Part shown: positions 1 to 11,615 of the stretch, piece by piece | Layout: each line of letters starts with the position of its first letter | Position numbering within the stretch: the first letter of the stretch is position 1 | Assembly (NCBI RefSeq): GCF_012371325.1 | Contig: NZ_JAAZQX010000002.1 | Location: 1 to 64,000, forward strand | Source of the DNA: Acinetobacter sp. A2 | GTDB lineage: Bacteria; Pseudomonadota; Gammaproteobacteria; Pseudomonadales; Moraxellaceae | DNA: 64,000 nt | Reading direction: 5' to 3' | The notes under the pieces: generated by a model | What the model saw: the letters and a program-made list of their open reading frames with translations, nothing else | Told to the model about the DNA's origin: nothing | Database searches by the model: none | Translations under genes and position numbers: made by a program

Positions 1-78
1 TGCGCTTAACTCGTTGTTCTCGTGCATGTTCCATAAAATAAGTCTCTTAAGGTGTAAACTTATTTCAGGACGGGACAT
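1..78 (-). CDS. possible 5' end of a gene leaving the window
   Basis: On the minus strand an open frame begins with ATG at 78 and stays open to the window edge (26 codons, beginning MSRPEISLHLKRLIL). A GGAAG ribosome-binding-like motif lies just upstream at about 83-88. The fragment is too short to assign to a family. The alternative is that a plus-strand gene ends here: one plus frame closes with TAA at 37-39. The minus-strand reading looks more protein-like, but the evidence is weak. Confidence 0.35.
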   Translation of the reverse strand, partial: MSRPEISLHLKRLILWNMHENNELSA

Positions 79-90
79 TATTTCTTCCAT

Positions 91-119
91 AAAAGCCCTT
101 ATATAAAATAAGGGCTTTT
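91..119. terminator. intrinsic terminator-like hairpin
   Basis: AAAAGCCCTTAT and ATAAGGGCTTTT form a long stem around a short AT loop. The A and T runs on both sides make it usable in either direction. It lies downstream of ilvC and its duplicated tails, so it would catch read-through from the ilv operon before the gene at the left edge. Confidence 0.6.
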
Positions 120-142
120 CAAGATAAAGATTAAACTAAAAC

Positions 143-268
143 TTAGTTTTTCTCTTTGCCTACAATCTTGTTCGTTTGAATCCAAGGTATGAGCGAATTC
201 AAAGCACTGCTTTGAATGAAGCGCAAGGAGTAAAAACACTGCTTTAGTCGTTTTGAGGCACGTAACTA
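143..268 (-). repeat. distal degenerate copy of the ilvC 3' end
   Basis: Read on the minus strand, 143-190 encodes LIPWIQTNKIVGKEKN followed by TAA. This is nearly the true IlvC C-terminus [19 protein letters not shown] encoded at 425-472. The copy also keeps the GTTACGTGC motif that precedes the PW codons in ilvC, here at 259-267. Between the two conserved parts sits an insert of about 70 bases containing a perfect 10-bp palindrome (197-217, core AAAGCACTGCTTT) and an imperfect relative at 231-248. It is not a gene, but a scar of duplication or insertion. Confidence 0.8.
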
Positions 269-274
269 TAAATA

Positions 275-300
275 TAAAAAACCCACTCAAATTGAGTGGG
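275..300 (-). terminator. intrinsic terminator between the two ilvC tail copies
   Basis: CCCACTCAA and TTGAGTGGG pair with almost no loop. In the minus direction the stem is followed by a T run (plus-strand A run 275-281). This fits the transcription stop of the ilvIHC operon. It lies between the two duplicated ilvC tails, so the proximal copy is probably transcribed and the distal one probably is not. Confidence 0.65.
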
Positions 301-331
301 CTTTCACATTCAAATCGACTGATTCGAGAAA

Positions 332-424
332 TTAGTTTTTCTCTTTGTCTACGATTTTGTTTGCTTGAATCCAAGGTACGAAAGAAAAGTAAAGCATTGC
401 TTTACTTTTCTTAAGGCGCGTAAC
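332..424 (-). repeat. proximal copy of the ilvC 3' end with a 15-bp palindrome
   Basis: On the minus strand 332-379 encodes [19 protein letters not shown], identical in protein to the IlvC C-terminus over the last 14 residues but diverged at synonymous positions. The GTTACGCGC motif that precedes it in ilvC is kept at 416-424 and directly abuts the genuine ilvC stop. The insert between them is an almost loopless palindrome at 382-412 (15 bp per arm, core AAAGCATTGCTTT). Synonymous divergence suggests the copy is old or came from a related strain's allele. Confidence 0.8.
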
Positions 425-1511
<1,087 letters not shown>

Positions 1512-1514
1512 CTC

Positions 1515-1532
1515 TCCATCCTTTGAGATGGA
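1515..1532. other. second short hairpin in the ilvH-ilvC leader
   Basis: TCCATC and GATGGA pair around six bases, immediately beside the 14-bp inverted repeat. The two could stack as tandem hairpins in the RNA between ilvH and ilvC. Confidence 0.4.
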
Positions 1533-1565
1533 ATGAATTCGATGAATAAAATTAACTAAATTCAG

Positions 1566-2057
1566 TTAAATGGTTAAAACTTTTTCGCCACGTGCAATAC
1601 CAGATACACCTGAACGTACAACTTCTAAAATCGTATTTTCTGCAATCGCATCAATAAAACCGTCAAGTTTTTCAGTTGTACCCGCAAGCTGTACAGTATA
1701 AGTGGTCGGTGTAACATCTACAATTTGTCCACGGAAGATGTCTGCTGTGCGTTTAATTTCAGCACGTGCAGCGCCAGATGCTTTTACTTTAATCAGCATC
1801 AATTCACGCTCAATATGTGGACCTTCTGACAAGTCGACCACTTTCACCACTTCAACCAATTTGTTTAATTGCTTGGTGATTTGCTCAATTTTATGATCAT
1901 CACCATACGTGGTCAGTGTTAAACGTGAAAGCGTTGGATCTTCGGTTGGTGCAACGTTTAAAGTCTCAATGTTATAACCACGCTGAGAAAATAAACCCAC
2001 TAAACGAGAAAGCGCACCTGATTCGTTTTCAACGAGAACGGAAATAATGTGTCTCAT
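1566..2057 (-). CDS. ilvH: acetolactate synthase III, regulatory small subunit
   Basis: Small subunit of acetohydroxyacid synthase. It binds the catalytic subunit and gives valine feedback sensitivity. The 163 residues match the family length. The N-terminal ACT domain is clear ([33 protein letters not shown]), followed by the C-terminal domain ([32 protein letters not shown], shown in part). The start ATG overlaps the ilvI stop by four bases (ATGA), the usual translational coupling of this pair, so the two subunits should be made in step. Transcription continues leftwards to ilvC through a hairpin-bearing gap. Confidence 0.97.
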   Translation of the reverse strand: MRHIISVLVENESGALSRLVGLFSQRGYNIETLNVAPTEDPTLSRLTLTTYGDDHKIEQITKQLNKLVEVVKVVDLSEGPHIERELMLIKVKASGAARAEIKRTADIFRGQIVDVTPTTYTVQLAGTTEKLDGFIDAIAENTILEVVRSGVSGIARGEKVLTI

Positions 2058-3781
2058 TCTGTACGCTCCCCTTTACCTAACCACATATCTTTCATAGATT
2101 GACCCGCAATTTGCATCGGATAAACGTGCTCTGTCCGGTCAACCATTACGTTAATGAATACACATTTATCATTAATCGCCATTGCTTCTGTAAGCTTAGA
2201 CTCAAGCTCATCGGCATGGTTAATCTGAATACCCACATGACCATAGGCTTCCATCAATTTAGGGAAGTCTGGTAATGAGTCAACATAAGAACTAGAGTGA
2301 CGACCTTCATAGTTCATGTCTTGCCATTGTTTAACCATACCTAAAGCTTGGTTATTCAAGCACAAGATTTTTACGTTTAAACCATATTGCTTACAAGTAG
2401 AAAGCTCTTGGATACACATCTGAATTGATGCTTCACCTGTAATACAAACAACTTGTTGATCTGGATAAGCCAGTTTAGCCGCCATTGCATACGGCAAACC
2501 TACGCCCATTGTACCCAAACCACCAGAGTTCAACCATTGGCGTGGACGCTTGTACTTATAGTAGTTCGCGCCAAACATTTGGTGCTGACCTACGTCAGAA
2601 GTAATGATTGCATCACCATTGGTCACTTTGTCCAATGCTTCAACTACTTGTTGTGGCTTCATGCTGCCATCAGTTGGCTTGTCATATTTCAGACCATGAA
2701 CTTTGCGCCATTCATTGATCTGATTCCACCACGCAGCAATTGCTTCTGGGTTTGGCTTAGAAACATTTAACTGTTTCAACTGCACTAGCATTTCCTGAAG
2801 TACAGGTTCAACTGCACCCACAATTGGAATATGCGCCATGATGGTTTTTGAAATCGTCGCAGGGTCGATATCAATATGAATCACTTTGGCATTTGGACAG
2901 AATTTTGCTGGGTTATTGGTTACACGGTCATCAAAACGCGCACCAATACACAAAATCACATCGGCATTGTGCATGGTCATATTGGCTTCATAGGTACCAT
3001 GCATACCCAACATACCAATAAATTGTGGATCATTGCCCGGGAACGCACCCAAGCCCATCAATGTATTGGTTACAGGGAAGCCCAAGATGTGTGCAAGTTC
3101 AGTTAATTGCTCAGATGCATTGCCTTGAACCACACCACCGCCTGAATAAATCACAGGGCGTTTTGCATTCAACAATTCATCAATTGCTTTACGAATTTGA
3201 CCTGAGTGACCACGATGCGGTGGCTGATACGAACGCATCTTCACTTTTTCAGGATATTCGTAAGCAAATTTTTCCGCTGGGTTGGTTGCATCCTTTGGAA
3301 TATCAACCACAACAGGACCAGGACGGCCTGAAGATGCAATATAGAAAGCCTTCTTAATCACTGAAGGAATTTCACTTGCATGACGCACTTGGAAACTGTG
3401 TTTTACAATCGGACGTGAAATACCCACCATATCGGTTTCTTGGAAGGCATCTTCACCAATTAAGTGTGTTGCAACCTGACCAGACAAAATCACCATTGGG
3501 ATTGAGTCCATATACGCAGTTGCAATTGGAGTTACTGTGTTGGTTGCACCAGGACCTGAAGTCACTAGCACCACACCAGTTTTACCTGTTACGCGCGAGT
3601 AGGCATCTGCCATATGACCAGCAGCTTGCTCATGGCGCACGAGGTAATGATTAATTTTGTCTTGTTGAAAGAACGCATCGTAAATATGAAGTACTGCGCC
3701 GCCTGGGTATCCAAAAACATGCTCAACGCCTTCGTCCGCCAATGCGCGAACGAGCATTTCACCACCAGATAAAAGTTCCAA
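2054..3781 (-). CDS. ilvI: acetolactate synthase, catalytic large subunit
   Basis: Thiamine-diphosphate enzyme making acetolactate from two pyruvates, or acetohydroxybutyrate from pyruvate and 2-ketobutyrate. All three domains of the pyruvate-oxidase-like fold are present: an N-terminal PYR domain ([16 protein letters not shown], with the catalytic Glu in [15 protein letters not shown]), a central domain, and a C-terminal TPP domain with [12 protein letters not shown] and LNNQALGM. The metal-binding motif starts Gly-Glu rather than Gly-Asp, which I recall from Pseudomonas relatives. The start is TTG at 3781: it reproduces the normal N-terminus ([14 protein letters not shown]), while the next ATG would lose eight conserved residues. 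A short leader ORF ends 20 bases upstream. It overlaps ilvH by 4 bp. Confidence 0.96.
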   Translation of the reverse strand: MELLSGGEMLVRALADEGVEHVFGYPGGAVLHIYDAFFQQDKINHYLVRHEQAAGHMADAYSRVTGKTGVVLVTSGPGATNTVTPIATAYMDSIPMVILSGQVATHLIGEDAFQETDMVGISRPIVKHSFQVRHASEIPSVIKKAFYIASSGRPGPVVVDIPKDATNPAEKFAYEYPEKVKMRSYQPPHRGHSGQIRKAIDELLNAKRPVIYSGGGVVQGNASEQLTELAHILGFPVTNTLMGLGAFPGNDPQFIGMLGMHGTYEANMTMHNADVILCIGARFDDRVTNNPAKFCPNAKVIHIDIDPATISKTIMAHIPIVGAVEPVLQEMLVQLKQLNVSKPNPEAIAAWWNQINEWRKVHGLKYDKPTDGSMKPQQVVEALDKVTNGDAIITSDVGQHQMFGANYYKYKRPRQWLNSGGLGTMGVGLPYAMAAKLAYPDQQVVCITGEASIQMCIQELSTCKQYGLNVKILCLNNQALGMVKQWQDMNYEGRHSSSYVDSLPDFPKLMEAYGHVGIQINHADELESKLTEAMAINDKCVFINVMVDRTEHVYPMQIAGQSMKDMWLGKGERTE

Positions 3782-3801
3782 CGTGATTCACCCTAGTCTT
3801 A

Positions 3802-3840
3802 TCACTGCAAAATGGGAGACACCTGCAGTGTTTTGTTCAT
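3802..3840 (-). CDS. possible 12-codon leader peptide before ilvI
   Basis: On the minus strand ATG at 3840 follows AGGA with 5-6 bases spacing. It opens a 12-codon frame (MNKTLQVSPILQ) closed by TGA, with TAA next to it, 20 bases before the TTG start of ilvI. Four of twelve codons are Leu, Val, Ile, Leu, the products of the pathway. The coding bases contain a CACTGCA/TGCAGTG inverted repeat (3803-3830), so translation would open that hairpin. This layout suits leader-peptide control or coupling, but chance cannot be excluded at this length. Confidence 0.4.
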   Translation of the reverse strand: MNKTLQVSPILQ

Positions 3841-4416
3841 TAATTCCTGCACTGTTATAGCACACATATTTCATAGTTTTCATGGCAATAGGAAAAATTT
3901 CCGATCTGATTACCGTATAAGCAATATGAGATCTAAAACGTGTTGGGGTAAACACATTTTATAAGCTTTGTTCAGCTTCTCGGCTAGAGAAGTTGCCCAT
4001 TGCATGACATGACACTTATTCGAAGGGTGATCGATCTAAGGCACATAAAACTAAAGTGTGCATTTTTGTAGTTTCATCGACTAAAGTCAAGTTTAAAAAT
4101 CGGGTTTTTCTGCTTTATTCATAAACAGTGCATTTTTTAAGCTTTGTGCTGTACTTCACAATTTTCACTCAAATCCAACATTCCCATATAAAACATATAA
4201 TTTCAGACACTTGCCTTATTTTCTATAAATTTTTCATATCAAAACCATAAAAATAAAAAATAAGTCAAAAAAAATAGACATTGTTTATTTATGAATTGGC
4301 TTTAAATTTGACGTCATTTTTAATGAACACAGCACCCTGAGCATCGTCTATTTTTAAAGCCGTTTCGCTCTTCATCAAATAGCGCAGGTTATCGTGTAAA
4401 AAAGCCCCTAAAAGTG
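3841..4416. other. long AT-rich intergenic region, no gene seen
   Basis: This part of the 727-base gap between divergent ilvI and the DUF4124 gene is very AT-rich and holds no convincing ORF. Near the ilvI side a TGTGCTATAAC extended -10-like sequence (minus strand, about 3855-3865) may serve ilvI, without a good -35. A short inverted repeat GTGTT/AACAC lies at 3940-3955. Nothing else could be recognised. Confidence 0.4.
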
Positions 4417-4445
4417 CTGTCATCCTGACACATCCTTGCTAAAAT
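4417..4445 (+). promoter_or_regulatory. candidate promoter for the DUF4124 gene
   Basis: CTGTCA, a 17-base spacer and TAAAAT preceded by TGC (extended -10) lie about 60 bases before the ATG at 4509. The -35 has two mismatches to consensus. A TGTCA/TGACA inverted repeat overlaps the -35 (4418-4430) and could be an operator. Confidence 0.4.
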
Positions 4446-4508
4446 TTAGACAATTTCATCTTTAGTTTTTTCAGGTCTGCTTTTGCACCTTTACTCAGGA
4501 CATTTACA

Positions 4509-4874
4509 ATGGAAAACCACGTTCGTCGCTTGAGTTATCTTTCTGCAAGCTTGATGTTAATTTTAGGCACCAGTGCGGTATCTGCAAAACAATACTATAA
4601 ATGGGTCGATGCAAAAGGTTCGACGCATTACACCACCACACCTCCACCTAAAACTGCAAAAAAACAAGGAAAGGTCGATACCTATGGCTGGAGAAATTCT
4701 GCGCCGAACATTCCAAATCAAACTACCAATGCCACGACAGCACCCGCAAATAGCACAACGCCTGCAAATGCTAACAATACGGCTCCCACTCCCGTAATGG
4801 ATCAGCAGCAACGTGAAGCCAATGATGCTTTGAATAAAGCACAACAAGAACGTGCCAATCCAGCCGTTTTCTAA
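4509..4874 (+). CDS. DUF4124 domain-containing exported protein
   Basis: A 121-residue protein of unknown function. Residues 1-26 look like a signal peptide (basic start, hydrophobic core LSASLMLILGTSAVSA). Then comes the DUF4124 signature, KQYYKWVDAKGSTHYTTTPP, a small domain typical of periplasmic proteins. The rest is low-complexity and rich in Asn, Thr, Pro and Ala (about 70-100) with a short charged tail. It stands alone before leuS, separated by about 130 bases. The family assignment is confident, but the role is unknown. Confidence 0.85.
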   Translation: MENHVRRLSYLSASLMLILGTSAVSAKQYYKWVDAKGSTHYTTTPPPKTAKKQGKVDTYGWRNSAPNIPNQTTNATTAPANSTTPANANNTAPTPVMDQQQREANDALNKAQQERANPAVF

Positions 4875-4982
4875 TTTTTAGCCTGCAAAGTATTGGCTAC
4901 TTAAATTTTCCTGCACAATCCAGCGCGCAAAATTCACTTTTTGCTGCATTTTGCGCTATGCTGTGCAACACACTTTTTTTAA

Positions 4983-7628
<2,646 letters not shown>

Positions 7629-7639
7629 GTGCTTTTAAA

Positions 7640-7711
7640 CCTCCCTTTTTTAAAGGGAGGTTTGGAGGGATTTTATAAAACAATCCCCCTAAACCCTCCT
7701 ACAAAAAAGGA
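7640..7711. repeat. palindromic MITE-like intergenic repeat
   Basis: Two arms of about 29 bases form an imperfect palindrome. The left arm (7643-7672) holds its own small hairpin, CCTCCCTTT with AAAGGGAGG at 7640-7660. The inner parts pair as GGTTTGGAGGGATT and AATCCCCCTAAACC. The centre is AT-rich (TTATAAAAC). It has no coding capacity. The composition and form resemble the small dispersed repeats of Acinetobacter intergenic regions, but no second copy lies in this window. Confidence 0.65.
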
Positions 7712-7729
7712 ATTAAAACAATTTCCAAA

Positions 7730-7758
7730 CAAAGCCCGTTGTCAGTCAATGGGCTTTG
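7730..7758. terminator. hairpin between leuS and lptE
   Basis: CAAAGCCC and GGGCTTTG pair around 13 bases. Only the minus direction is followed by T-rich sequence, so it is a weak terminator for leuS. It may instead be part of the adjacent repeat or a structured 5' region of lptE. Confidence 0.35.
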
Positions 7759-7824
7759 CACCTACAATCAAGATATTCTCAACTTCCGCTTTTAAACTTT
7801 CAAGAATATTACAGAGGACAGCAC

Positions 7825-8355
7825 ATGCACTTTAGCCAACGTCTAGCAGTCATTGTTTTAACTTGTGGACTCAGTGCTGGCTTAGTCGGCTGTGGTTTTC
7901 ATCTTAAAGGCACCAATCCAAGCATTGCACCTGTGGCTTATTCAAAAATGAGTCTGGCTTTACCGAGCAATGCTGAAGAATTAGAAGAAAAACTTTCCAT
8001 TCACATGGGTACAGCGGGCGTACAACTCAGCAATGACCCTAATGCCTATGTACTGCGTGTACTTGACTATACGCCACGTCGCTTGGAATTGAATGGCAAA
8101 CTGGTAGAAACCTTATTACGTTTGAGTGTGACTTTCCGTATTGAAGATGCGCAAGGCAACCCGATCACCGAACCTCGTACCGTCATGGCAACGCGCAGTT
8201 ATCAATACGATGTCGCAACTGTGAATACCGATGATCAGGAACAAAAATTCTTAAAAGAAGTCATTATTGATGATGTAGCACAGCAAATTGTGCGTCAAAT
8301 TTCATCTAATCGTTTACCTTTGGTCAACCCACCTGTGTATTCAAACCCTAAATAA
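7825..8355 (+). CDS. lptE: LPS assembly lipoprotein LptE
   Basis: Outer membrane lipoprotein that plugs and helps fold LptD, delivering LPS to the cell surface. I use the ATG at 7825 (176 residues), preceded by AGAGGA. An upstream in-frame ATG at 7756 would put 23 non-signal residues ahead of the signal peptide and lies in a hairpin. From 7825 the N-terminus is a lipoprotein signal with lipobox LVGC (Cys23), followed by GFHLKG, typical of LptE. It sits between leuS and holA as in many gamma-proteobacteria. Sequence conservation in the family is low, so position and lipobox carry much of the call. Confidence 0.92.
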   Translation: MHFSQRLAVIVLTCGLSAGLVGCGFHLKGTNPSIAPVAYSKMSLALPSNAEELEEKLSIHMGTAGVQLSNDPNAYVLRVLDYTPRRLELNGKLVETLLRLSVTFRIEDAQGNPITEPRTVMATRSYQYDVATVNTDDQEQKFLKEVIIDDVAQQIVRQISSNRLPLVNPPVYSNPK

Positions 8356-8376
8356 GTTTTCGAGTGCGAATTTTTT

Positions 8377-9375
8377 ATGAAACTTGACTATCTACAAGCC
8401 TTAAAACGTGTTGATGAAGCACGCGGTGCATGGATTTTGCATGGTCAAGAACCCTTACTCGAACAAAACTTGCTGGATGCTTTTCGTGCCAGTTGGCAAA
8501 AACAGGATATTGAACGTCAGCGTTATGATTTAAATAGCGTTAGCGATTGGAAAAATGTATTCAATGCCTTAAACAGTCTGTCACTGTTTTCGAGTCAATT
8601 GGCGGTTGAAGTACACGGCAATATCAAGCCTGATGCCAGCACACTAAAACAACTGAAAAGCTATATTCAGCATAATGAACAGAACTTACTGTTGATAGTC
8701 ATGCCTAAACAGGACAACAACAGCTTAAAATCCAGTTTTTTCCAGTTAATTGATGCCAACGGGGTCAATGTTGCGCTGACCGCCAATTACCCCAAAGATC
8801 GACTGCAAATTTTAGCCTTAGAAGCAGAAAAATTAGGTATCCAATTAGGGCATGATGCATGGCAATGGTTAGAGCAGCACCATGAACACAACCTTTTGGC
8901 TGCAAAAAATAGCTTGATGCGGGTGAGTGATACCTTTCCTGAAATTCAACAGATTCAAATTGAACATTTACATGCTTGCCTGCAAGATCAGTCCCGTTAC
9001 AGTACGTATGATTTAAATGATGCTTTACTGGCAGGCAATCTGGCGCAGTCCATGAAAATTTTTCAATACTTAATCGCTTCGGGCGAAGCCATGAGTTTGA
9101 TTTTATGGAGCATCAGCAAAGAAATGCGTCTACTGATGCAACTATTTGAGCAACCGCAAAATGCCCTGCAACTCGGGATTTGGAAAAATAAAGTCAGTGT
9201 TTATCAACAGGCCTTACGGCGTTTAAACCCAAACTGTTTTTTGCACTGGCCAGCTTTATTATTACGCATTGATGCTGCAATTAAAGGGATGTCCAAGGAA
9301 AACCCTGAACATCTGGTGCTTCAAGCGATCACTGAACTGTGCGGTAAAACCCTGTTTGCGACATCACCTGCCTAA
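8377..9375 (+). CDS. holA: DNA polymerase III delta subunit
   Basis: Subunit of the clamp-loader complex that opens the beta sliding clamp at replication forks. At 332 residues it has the length of E. coli HolA. The N-terminal part reads like the RecA-like non-ATPase domain (LHGQEPLLEQNLLDAFRAS; ERQRYDLNSVSDWKNVFNAL; SLFSSQLAVEVHG), and the C-terminal part is the helical collar domain (ALRRLNPNCFLHWPALLLRIDAAIKG). It starts 21 bases after lptE, probably in the same transcript. Confidence 0.95.
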   Translation: MKLDYLQALKRVDEARGAWILHGQEPLLEQNLLDAFRASWQKQDIERQRYDLNSVSDWKNVFNALNSLSLFSSQLAVEVHGNIKPDASTLKQLKSYIQHNEQNLLLIVMPKQDNNSLKSSFFQLIDANGVNVALTANYPKDRLQILALEAEKLGIQLGHDAWQWLEQHHEHNLLAAKNSLMRVSDTFPEIQQIQIEHLHACLQDQSRYSTYDLNDALLAGNLAQSMKIFQYLIASGEAMSLILWSISKEMRLLMQLFEQPQNALQLGIWKNKVSVYQQALRRLNPNCFLHWPALLLRIDAAIKGMSKENPEHLVLQAITELCGKTLFATSPA

Positions 9376-9421
9376 TATCTTAAGTCAATTTTTGATTTAG
9401 GCGGTTGGTGAAAACTAAAAC

Positions 9422-9871
9422 CTAGCTAAAGAAACGCGCAAACCAACTTTTACCTTTCTTTTGTTCTTGCGAACGCAAATAATGCAGCATATTGTCACGC
9501 ACAGCATCGACATAGTCCTGATCATCATGCTGAATATGGTTAATTAGCCATTTAGACAATAAACGATACAAATCATTTTCTACCGATTCGCCATTAGCAA
9601 AACGCTGACGGCAATCATTCAGACGTTTCACAAACAATTCATGAATACCGCGGTGCGAAGGCAAATATTGATAATTCACCTGCGCCAATAAGTTTTCTTC
9701 AAAACTAAAATGTGATTGTGTGTAATCAATCAAATCATCTAAAACTTCTTTAATTTGTTCACGCGCACCTGTGGCCCGAATTTTTTCTAGCGCATTAATA
9801 TAGTCCAAAATTTGACGATGCTGATTGTCAATCACATCAATTCCAATATTAAACTTCTCACTCCATTCCAT
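9422..9871 (-). CDS. bacteriohemerythrin
   Basis: A 149-residue single-domain di-iron oxygen-binding protein. All seven expected ligands are visible: His18 (DNQH), His54 and Glu58 (HFSFEE), His73 and His77 (HRGIH), His112 and Asp117 (HIQHDD). There is no fused sensor domain or signal peptide, so it should be cytosolic. Such proteins store, carry or sense O2, and roles in respiration or iron handling have been proposed. It diverges from the macA operon across a 414-base region carrying a Fur-like box about 315 bases from this start. The C-terminal tail is basic. Confidence 0.93.
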   Translation of the reverse strand: MEWSEKFNIGIDVIDNQHRQILDYINALEKIRATGAREQIKEVLDDLIDYTQSHFSFEENLLAQVNYQYLPSHRGIHELFVKRLNDCRQRFANGESVENDLYRLLSKWLINHIQHDDQDYVDAVRDNMLHYLRSQEQKKGKSWFARFFS

Positions 9872-10185
9872 GATTTACCCCTCAGATTTTTTGATTAAAG
9901 TCGTGTTTTATCGCATCATCCCGATGCCGTATTATCCTAATGATTAAAGCCATAATTATTTTATGGAATTCGATACTAGCTGCTTTTAATTTTTAAATCC
10001 ATATAGAAAATAAGGTTTTTTAATCCTCTTAGACCATAGTTGTAGTTTCAACTAAATTTTCATTAGAATTCATAAAAATATCATAAAGATGAACTAAAAT
10101 AGTGCTGGGGTAAATTGACTTAAATTAGGGCAAATTTATGTCACTGTGTGATGCAATTAATAAGCACTTCAATTACCTTAAAGTC

Positions 10186-10200
10186 AGATAATAATTCTCA
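10186..10200. promoter_or_regulatory. Fur-box-like 7-1-7 operator
   Basis: On the minus strand the bases read TGAGAATTATTATCT, matching 12 of 14 informative positions of the Fur 7-1-7 consensus TGATAAT-N-ATTATCA. It lies 85 bases before macA and about 46 bases upstream of a TATAAT at 10247. That is somewhat far upstream for simple repression from the visible -10, so a second promoter overlapping the box is possible. Similarity to Fur sites is what I see; regulation by iron is inference. Confidence 0.55.
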
Positions 10201-10246
10201 TTTGCAATTTCTTTAAAAAATTCACAATTTATCCTTATTTCGCTTC

Positions 10247-10252
10247 TATAAT
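10247..10252 (+). promoter_or_regulatory. candidate -10 element for macA
   Basis: A perfect TATAAT lies 33 bases before the macA ATG. The best -35 candidate, TTCACA at 10221-10226, is 20 bases away, longer than ideal. The remainder of the 9872-10285 gap is AT-rich and shows no gene. Confidence 0.4.
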
Positions 10253-10285
10253 TCCCTTAATTTCTTTTTCTGCTTTTTTTGACTC

Positions 10286-11614
10286 ATGCCAAAAATAAAA
10301 TCGACCAAACTTATTCTGGGAATTGTGATTGCCTGTTTAGTTGCACTTGCAGCATGGTATTTTTTCAAACCAAAAACAGAGCAGCCGCAATACATCACCG
10401 CTGAAGTCAGCCGTGGCGATATTGAAAGTGCGGTTTTGGCAACAGGCGTACTTGAAGCCACCAAAATGGTCAGTGTCGGTGCGCAGGTTTCAGGTCAGGT
10501 CAAAAAAATGTATGTCGAATTGGGTGATCAGGTCAAACAAGGCCAATTGATTGCCCAAATTGATTCGGTACGTCAGGAAAACGAATTTAAAACCGCACAA
10601 GCCAGTATTAAAAATCAGCAGGCACAATTGGCAGTCAGACAAGCCAATCTCGCCAAAGTCGCAGCAGAATATCAACGTCAACAAGCCATGTATGCTCAAG
10701 ATGCCACTTCACGCGCTGAACTGGAAAGTGCTTTAGCCAACTATAAAACGGCACAAGCCGAGATTGCTGCAATCAATGCTCAAATTGAACAGTCCCGCCT
10801 AACCTTAGACACTTCTAAAGAAAATTTAGGCTATACCCAAATTCTTGCACCCATGGACGGCACTGTGGTGGCGATTGTGACCGAAGAGGGTCAAACCGTA
10901 AACGCCAACCAAAGTGCACCCACCATTGTCAAACTGGCTAAATTAGACACCATGACTGTAAAAGCAGAAATTTCTGAAGCAGATGTGATGAAGGTCGAAG
11001 AAGGTCAAACCGTTTATTTCACCACTTTGGGCAACAGTGAGAAAAAGCATTACGCAGCCTTACGCCAAGTTGAACCTGCACCAAAATCTATTAATACCGA
11101 AACCAGTAATAGTAGCTCTTCTTCATCTAGCAATGCAGTGTATTACAACGCCTTATTTGATGTACCCAATGAAGATGGCAAGCTGCGCATTAACATGACA
11201 GCACAAGTGTCGATTGTATTGGCCGAAGCACGTAACGTACTCACAATTCCAGCTGCTGCCGTGCAAGGCTCCAATCGCTCACGTGGTCGTAGCAACAATG
11301 CAGACACACCTGCACGTACTGAACACAACAAAACAGATGAAAATACCTCAAACCGCCCTGCCCGCTTAGAACTCACGGCCAATGAAAAAGCACTTATAGA
11401 TCAAGGCAAAGCGTCTTTAGGCACAGTACGTGTTTTACAGGCTGATGGTTCAGCCCAGCCGCAACCTGTATTGCTCGGGCTAAACAACCGTGCAACCGTA
11501 CAAGTCATTCGCGGCTTAAAACTGGGTGATCAAGTGATTATTGCAGATGGTTCTGATACATTGAACGATGCAGCGAAACGTAGTGGACGTGTTGGCCCTT
11601 CGGTGAGAATGTAA
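10286..11614 (+). CDS. macA: MacA-type periplasmic adaptor of an ABC exporter
   Basis: Membrane-fusion protein that links the inner-membrane ABC pump to an outer membrane channel. After a short basic start, residues 9-27 form one membrane anchor ([18 protein letters not shown]). Lipoyl/barrel-sandwich halves flank a long alpha-hairpin rich in Ala and Gln (about 90-180), with the usual [19 protein letters not shown] and [14 protein letters not shown] segments. Beta-barrel and membrane-proximal domains follow. Two Ser/Asn/Thr-rich linkers (about 275-285 and 335-360) are longer than in E. coli MacA, giving 442 residues. It is followed one base later by macB. The trio also resembles Pseudomonas PvdR-PvdT-OpmQ. 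Confidence 0.9.
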   Translation: MPKIKSTKLILGIVIACLVALAAWYFFKPKTEQPQYITAEVSRGDIESAVLATGVLEATKMVSVGAQVSGQVKKMYVELGDQVKQGQLIAQIDSVRQENEFKTAQASIKNQQAQLAVRQANLAKVAAEYQRQQAMYAQDATSRAELESALANYKTAQAEIAAINAQIEQSRLTLDTSKENLGYTQILAPMDGTVVAIVTEEGQTVNANQSAPTIVKLAKLDTMTVKAEISEADVMKVEEGQTVYFTTLGNSEKKHYAALRQVEPAPKSINTETSNSSSSSSSNAVYYNALFDVPNEDGKLRINMTAQVSIVLAEARNVLTIPAAAVQGSNRSRGRSNNADTPARTEHNKTDENTSNRPARLELTANEKALIDQGKASLGTVRVLQADGSAQPQPVLLGLNNRATVQVIRGLKLGDQVIIADGSDTLNDAAKRSGRVGPSVRM

Positions 11615-11615
11615 T

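Noticed and set aside
99..374. 91-codon minus-strand frame over the ilvC tail copies
   Set aside because: It reads the duplicated ilvC sequence out of frame (QNRRQREKL and QDCRQREKL appear twice). It has no ribosome site and crosses a terminator.
7756..7824. Longer LptE start
   Set aside because: It would bury the lipoprotein signal peptide behind 23 residues. The ATG at 7825 has AGAGGA and gives a clean lipobox.
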